The notes under the pieces: model-generated
What the model saw: the letters and a program-made list of their open reading frames with translations, nothing else
Told to the model about the DNA's origin: nothing
Database searches by the model: none
Shown: positions 60,576 through 64,000 of the stretch, piece after piece
How the letters are laid out: the number at the start of each line of letters is the position of its first letter
Numbering within the stretch: position 1 is the first letter of the stretch
Made by a program: the position numbers and the translations under genes
NCBI GenBank assembly: GCA_040389065.1
Contig: JAZKAR010000019.1
Span: 62,001-126,000 of the forward strand
Length of the DNA stretch: 64,000 nt
Source: JAZKAR01 sp040389065
Lineage (GTDB): Bacteria > Pseudomonadota > Gammaproteobacteria > Burkholderiales > Casimicrobiaceae
Reading direction: 5' to 3'

Positions 60576-62257
60576 ACCCGGTACACATTCCCATCATACG
60601 AAGATGCAATAAATACGTTTTGCGCTGAATCAAAATAAAGCGATGAAATACCGCTCATCGTTGGTCTTACATATTCTTTCCAGGCTTTTGACGCAACATC
60701 GTAGATTGCAATGGTGCCTGAGTAAGACCCTGTAGCCACTCGCCCACCACATGATGAACTTGCTATACATTTAATTGATCGCTCATGCGGTGTGTCAACA
60801 ACCTCAAATTTTGTGGGTTCGTGCCATATTCTCATCTTCAGATCGCGACCAACGCTTACAAAACGCCCTTTTCCTAATGACGTGCATCCATTTGCAATAC
60901 GTTCATGGGCGCTATTGATACGCCCGGTTTCTGAAAAATCTCGAAGTGAAAACCAAGATACTGCGGTATCTGCACACACTGAAAATAGTTGCTCATCATC
61001 TACTGCAATCGATTTCACCGCATTACGATGCAGAGAAAGTATTTGCTCAAGTTTAACTGCGCCATTATCCTCGACGGAGAAAACAATTCCTTCCCCGGTA
61101 TACGCCCCTACAACGAGATAATTTTTTTCATCTCTTATAAAAGCAGCACCACAGTTTAAGGGTGAATGATGCTGATAAACAAGCTCTCCTGAGACTGCGT
61201 GCATTAATGCACCCATCTGCCCACCTGTAAAAAGATGCTCACCTACAATGGTTAAGAAATTACATAGACTCCCAAGCTTTTTATGAGCAGCACCATTTTT
61301 GTGAACAATACCAGCATCTCCAACAGTCCACTCATGATTTGAGTGAACTGCAACAGCATTAACTCCAGGCGTAGTACCTACTTTGGTTAAATCCCATGTG
61401 GATTGTTCAATATCTAAGATGGCATAACTTGCACCAAACGTAGCAAAGACTGCCGTTTTGGCATTCAAAAATGCACATGATCTGGCCCAAATTTCGGCTG
61501 GCAAATCTGCCGAACGCAACTTTGAAAGAACACCATGTTGCGTAGACCAGATATATGCTTTCCGATCATAACTAATACTGATTAAGCGACCGCTTTCTTC
61601 ATGAAGTACCAATCGTTTTATACCAGCTTCGTGGGCTGAATAACGCTGCGTGTTACCCTGGCTACCATGATTCACTACAATAATTTCACCCGCATCGTTA
61701 CCTGCATAAATCGTACCTAATGCACTAATTGCCAACGTATCTGTTTCGACACCATCAAAATCGATATTTTCAATCAAAGCGCCTGAAAGAAGCGACCAAC
61801 GCTTTACAGTTCCATCATCACTAGAAGAGAAAATTTCATCACCCTGATGGTTCCAAGCTACCGAAATAACATCAGCGGTATGCCCTTTAAACACATGAAG
61901 TAACTGACCTGAGAAATGAAAAACTCTGACAACATGATCTCGTGAAGCTGTAGCTACAAGATGATCAAATGGATGAAACACTCCCATTTCCACATCATCG
62001 CCATGGTCTGAAAATACAGCTTTAAGCTTTAAATCAGGAACTGACCAAAGCCTGGCTGTATGATCACTTGAGGATGTTAGTAAAAGATTTCCATTATTAT
62101 TAAATGCTACTTGGTTTACTAAATGATCATGGTAAACACGAGCCACTGCCGTATGACTATTAAAATCCCAAAGTATTAACTGATTATCGTAACCTGCGGT
62201 GGCTACCCAATGTGCATGTGCGGCGATCCCACTAATTGGAGATTTATGCGTAATCAT
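60572..62257 (-). CDS. toxC: WD40-repeat protein, ToxC-like
   Basis: 561 residues, no signal peptide. About twelve WD40-type blades are visible, spaced about 40 residues, for example DNQLILWDF, DHTARLWSV, DGTVKRWSL, DRKAYIWST and DLKMRIWHE. This is enough for two seven-bladed propellers. WD40 proteins of this length are rare in bacteria and usually serve as scaffolds. ToxC of the toxoflavin cluster is a WD-repeat protein next to the SUMF1 protein ToxD, which is the arrangement here. Its exact catalytic part is not visible in the sequence. Confidence 0.68.
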   Translation of the reverse strand: MITHKSPISGIAAHAHWVATAGYDNQLILWDFNSHTAVARVYHDHLVNQVAFNNNGNLLLTSSSDHTARLWSVPDLKLKAVFSDHGDDVEMGVFHPFDHLVATASRDHVVRVFHFSGQLLHVFKGHTADVISVAWNHQGDEIFSSSDDGTVKRWSLLSGALIENIDFDGVETDTLAISALGTIYAGNDAGEIIVVNHGSQGNTQRYSAHEAGIKRLVLHEESGRLISISYDRKAYIWSTQHGVLSKLRSADLPAEIWARSCAFLNAKTAVFATFGASYAILDIEQSTWDLTKVGTTPGVNAVAVHSNHEWTVGDAGIVHKNGAAHKKLGSLCNFLTIVGEHLFTGGQMGALMHAVSGELVYQHHSPLNCGAAFIRDEKNYLVVGAYTGEGIVFSVEDNGAVKLEQILSLHRNAVKSIAVDDEQLFSVCADTAVSWFSLRDFSETGRINSAHERIANGCTSLGKGRFVSVGRDLKMRIWHEPTKFEVVDTPHERSIKCIASSSCGGRVATGSYSGTIAIYDVASKAWKEYVRPTMSGISSLYFDSAQNVFIASSYDGNVYRV

Positions 62258-62410
62258 TTTCTACTAAATCCTCGGTTACTCTAATCGCTTGAATAGATAA
62301 ATAATAGATAAATCAATGCTTAGCTTTTAAATGGATATTTGTTTTTTTTAAGCACGATATACCCATAGCAAAGCTAATATTATCGAATGTGCTATAAGAC
62401 TAAGCCAAAG

Positions 62411-62881
62411 CTAAGCATTCTGCGAGAAACTATTACAAGGGACAGTAACACCATTTGCCAAGCACCATTGATAGTCATTTTTCTCGGAATCTTTATCGCT
62501 CAGATATTGAATAATTTCTATTTCATACCCATCCGGATCGCGCGTATAGACCCGTACACGATGAGGGTGTTTGCTTAGGATAACTTCGCCGCCAATTTGT
62601 TTTAATGTTGAAATGATCATTTCAATATCATCTACAACGATACCAATATGGTTAGATACTCGCTCAGCTTTAGCTTGCTCTTCGATCTGTCCCTCATAAT
62701 GCGTACGAAATGATAAATAGGTACTTGGAGTTCCAATATGAATCCACTCGTACTTTTTACTACCCCCCACTTCTCGCCCCTGGCCTCTTACTGACCAATC
62801 AGGAAAGATTGTTGTATAAAATTTTTCAGTTCTTGAAATATCAGAAACAAGTAATTGCATGTGTTCAACATAGGTAGCCAT
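62411..62881 (-). CDS. VOC-superfamily protein (glyoxalase/toxoflavin lyase-like)
   Basis: 156 residues forming two beta-alpha-beta-beta-beta modules. The first is EHMQLLVSDISRTEKFYTTI with the His ligand; the second is SNHIGIVVDDIEMIISTLK, then RVYTRDPDGYEIEIIQYL with a His and Glu at metal positions. Toxoflavin lyase (TflA) and ToxM of some toxoflavin clusters are VOC proteins, which fits the neighbours. A glyoxalase I or dioxygenase relative cannot be excluded by sequence alone. Confidence 0.75.
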   Translation of the reverse strand: MATYVEHMQLLVSDISRTEKFYTTIFPDWSVRGQGREVGGSKKYEWIHIGTPSTYLSFRTHYEGQIEEQAKAERVSNHIGIVVDDIEMIISTLKQIGGEVILSKHPHRVRVYTRDPDGYEIEIIQYLSDKDSEKNDYQWCLANGVTVPCNSFSQNA

Positions 62882-62899
62882 TTTTCACTCCTTGAATAT

Positions 62900-63042
62900 T
62901 AGACATGTACTATTGAGGATTTCTGCTTGCTGCAAAAGGGGATTGCTGGGCTTCCGATGCTCATTTACTTCAGTAAACTCCGCTTCGGTTCTCGCAAAAC
63001 CCCATTTTCGCTAGCGCATAAACATCAATCAGAACATGTCTA
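62900..63042. repeat. Palindromic repeat family B, copy 2
   Basis: 143 bp, same core as copy 1 (tttctgcttgctgcaaaagg, agtaaactccgcttcggttc, gctagcgcataaacatcaat) with arms tagacatgtactattga and the near complement tcaatcagaacatgtcta. It fills the gap between the methyltransferase stop (63043) and the VOC gene. Confidence 0.85.
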
Positions 63043-63975
63043 TTAATTTAAAACGCGTTTTCGACACACGAACACGGTTTTATCATCACTCTTAAAAGAG
63101 TTAAAATCCATACCCAAATCATTAAGAAGTAAACTCAACTCTAAATCTGTTTCTAAATAACTTCCTTTTGATTTTAGATACATTTTTAAAGAGAATAAGG
63201 CCAACGCTTCGCTATTTAATTCAGCATCCGATGTTATTTTTGTGATGATCATTACACCGTCTTTATTTAAATGACGAATGGCATTTTCTATAACACGTTT
63301 TTTTTCACTAAAATCGAATAACTCTGTCACCTCAGTTAGCATGACCATATCAAAAGTTTTTATTAAATCAAGCTCTCTAATGTCTTTAGAAATTAGCGTA
63401 AGTCGCCCAGCATTTACATGCTCTTGAAACATCTCAGCACATTTTCTATTCGCATCTTCAAGATCAACGATAGTGATGTTTGGATTTGACGTTTGACTCA
63501 ACACTGCATCTGCAATGTATCCATCTGCACCGGCGAGATCTAATATTTCATTCGCACTTTCAAAGAGGTTTAAAAGTTTAGCAATAATGGGATGAGCCTG
63601 TACTCTGTTATAGGCTTGTAAAGCCAAATACTTATGGCATTGGCCTTTAAACAGACTCTGACTATATTCTTCTGAAACATTTTTATGCCCAAGAAGTATA
63701 TCTGCAAGATCAAGCCACTCGCGAACAGCCAAGTCAGCAGATTGAAGTTCACTATTCAGACTCATTGAGCTTCCTTCTGTTAGAAGATCTGCCCATTGAT
63801 CTGCCAAAGAAAAAGACTCATCTGTTTCGTTAACGAAACCCAATGTTTGAAGACATTCAATTAATAATTGAAGGCCTTTTTTGTCAACGTTAAGCTCTTT
63901 TGAAAGCTCCTTGATTGATGCTGAACCTACCGTGCTTAGATGCCGAAATAATCCAATTTTTTCGGCTGCAATCAT
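63043..63975 (-). CDS. SAM methyltransferase with N-terminal winged-helix (dimerisation) domain
   Basis: 310 residues from an ATG at 63975; the frame stays open to the right edge, so the true start may lie beyond it. Residues about 1-90 form a winged helix (LSTVGSASIKELSKELNVD, LQLLIECLQTLGFV) like the dimerisation domain of O-methyltransferases. The Rossmann part has ILDLAGADGYIADAVLS, a DLEDANRKCAEMF strand, and FDMVMLTEVTELFD. Toxoflavin clusters contain a methyltransferase (ToxA), but that one has no such winged helix as far as I know, so the match is in kind only. Confidence 0.75.
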   Translation of the reverse strand: MIAAEKIGLFRHLSTVGSASIKELSKELNVDKKGLQLLIECLQTLGFVNETDESFSLADQWADLLTEGSSMSLNSELQSADLAVREWLDLADILLGHKNVSEEYSQSLFKGQCHKYLALQAYNRVQAHPIIAKLLNLFESANEILDLAGADGYIADAVLSQTSNPNITIVDLEDANRKCAEMFQEHVNAGRLTLISKDIRELDLIKTFDMVMLTEVTELFDFSEKKRVIENAIRHLNKDGVMIITKITSDAELNSEALALFSLKMYLKSKGSYLETDLELSLLLNDLGMDFNSFKSDDKTVFVCRKRVLN

Positions 63976-64000
63976 GATGCATACTCGCCTATAACTTACT

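Overview
The window looks like a chromosome segment of a low-G+C (about 40-45% by eye) betaproteobacterium, most likely a Burkholderiales member. The main reason is gene order rather than any one sequence. An RNase II-like gene, tonB, aroE and mtgA run in one direction; proC is followed by yggT; glyQ-glyS-gmhB-plsC are tightly packed; dapE is followed by prmB. These blocks are familiar from Burkholderiales. The RNB protein also opens like the betaproteobacterial version of that family. The taxonomic call is inference; a host-associated lifestyle would fit but is not shown.

Layout. 1-4010: small AT-rich minus-strand genes of an integrated element, with the N-terminus of a P4-type integrase running off the left edge and a Bro-N (phage antirepressor-like) gene near the right end. 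4253-4532: tRNA-Val(GAC) and a terminator. 4638-22405: mostly housekeeping genes (tatC, RNB ribonuclease, tonB, aroE, mtgA, two oxidoreductase/methyltransferase genes, ctpA, proC, yggT, rsmD, glyQS, gmhB, plsC). 23068-28575: a chagasin-like inhibitor cut by a 10-N assembly gap, bioA, a priA interrupted by an in-frame TGA, and an unknown membrane protein.

28589-39491 is a six-gene minus-strand operon: ThDP enzyme of the acetolactate synthase family, two degenerate citrate synthase-like proteins, TonB-dependent receptor, periplasmic ABC-type substrate-binding protein, and a very large hybrid sensor kinase with REC, HPt, REC, GGDEF and EAL domains. The tight spacing suggests one system that makes or senses a small molecule and reports through c-di-GMP. 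I know of no described pathway of this form.

39811-57025: PGDYG-type protein, GNAT and alpha/beta hydrolase genes, groES-groEL under a sigma-32-like promoter plus a perfect CIRCE operator, msrB, valS, mutS, a DUF1275 membrane protein, mnmA, dapE and prmB. 57180-58766: exported adenosine deaminase, preceded by a perfect 40-bp palindrome.

58816-64000: DUF938 methyltransferase, SUMF1-domain protein, WD40 protein, VOC protein and a second methyltransferase, all on the minus strand. The WD40/SUMF1 pair with a methyltransferase and a VOC protein matches the toxoflavin (7-azapteridine) genes toxC, toxD, toxA and toxM/tflA in kind. The GTP cyclohydrolase-like and deaminase-like partners would have to lie beyond the right edge.

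Four families of 100-220 bp palindromic repeats (called A-D here) sit in intergenic gaps. One A copy is nested inside a D copy, one B copy supplies the last codons of dapE, and another B copy sits inside the toxoflavin-like cluster.
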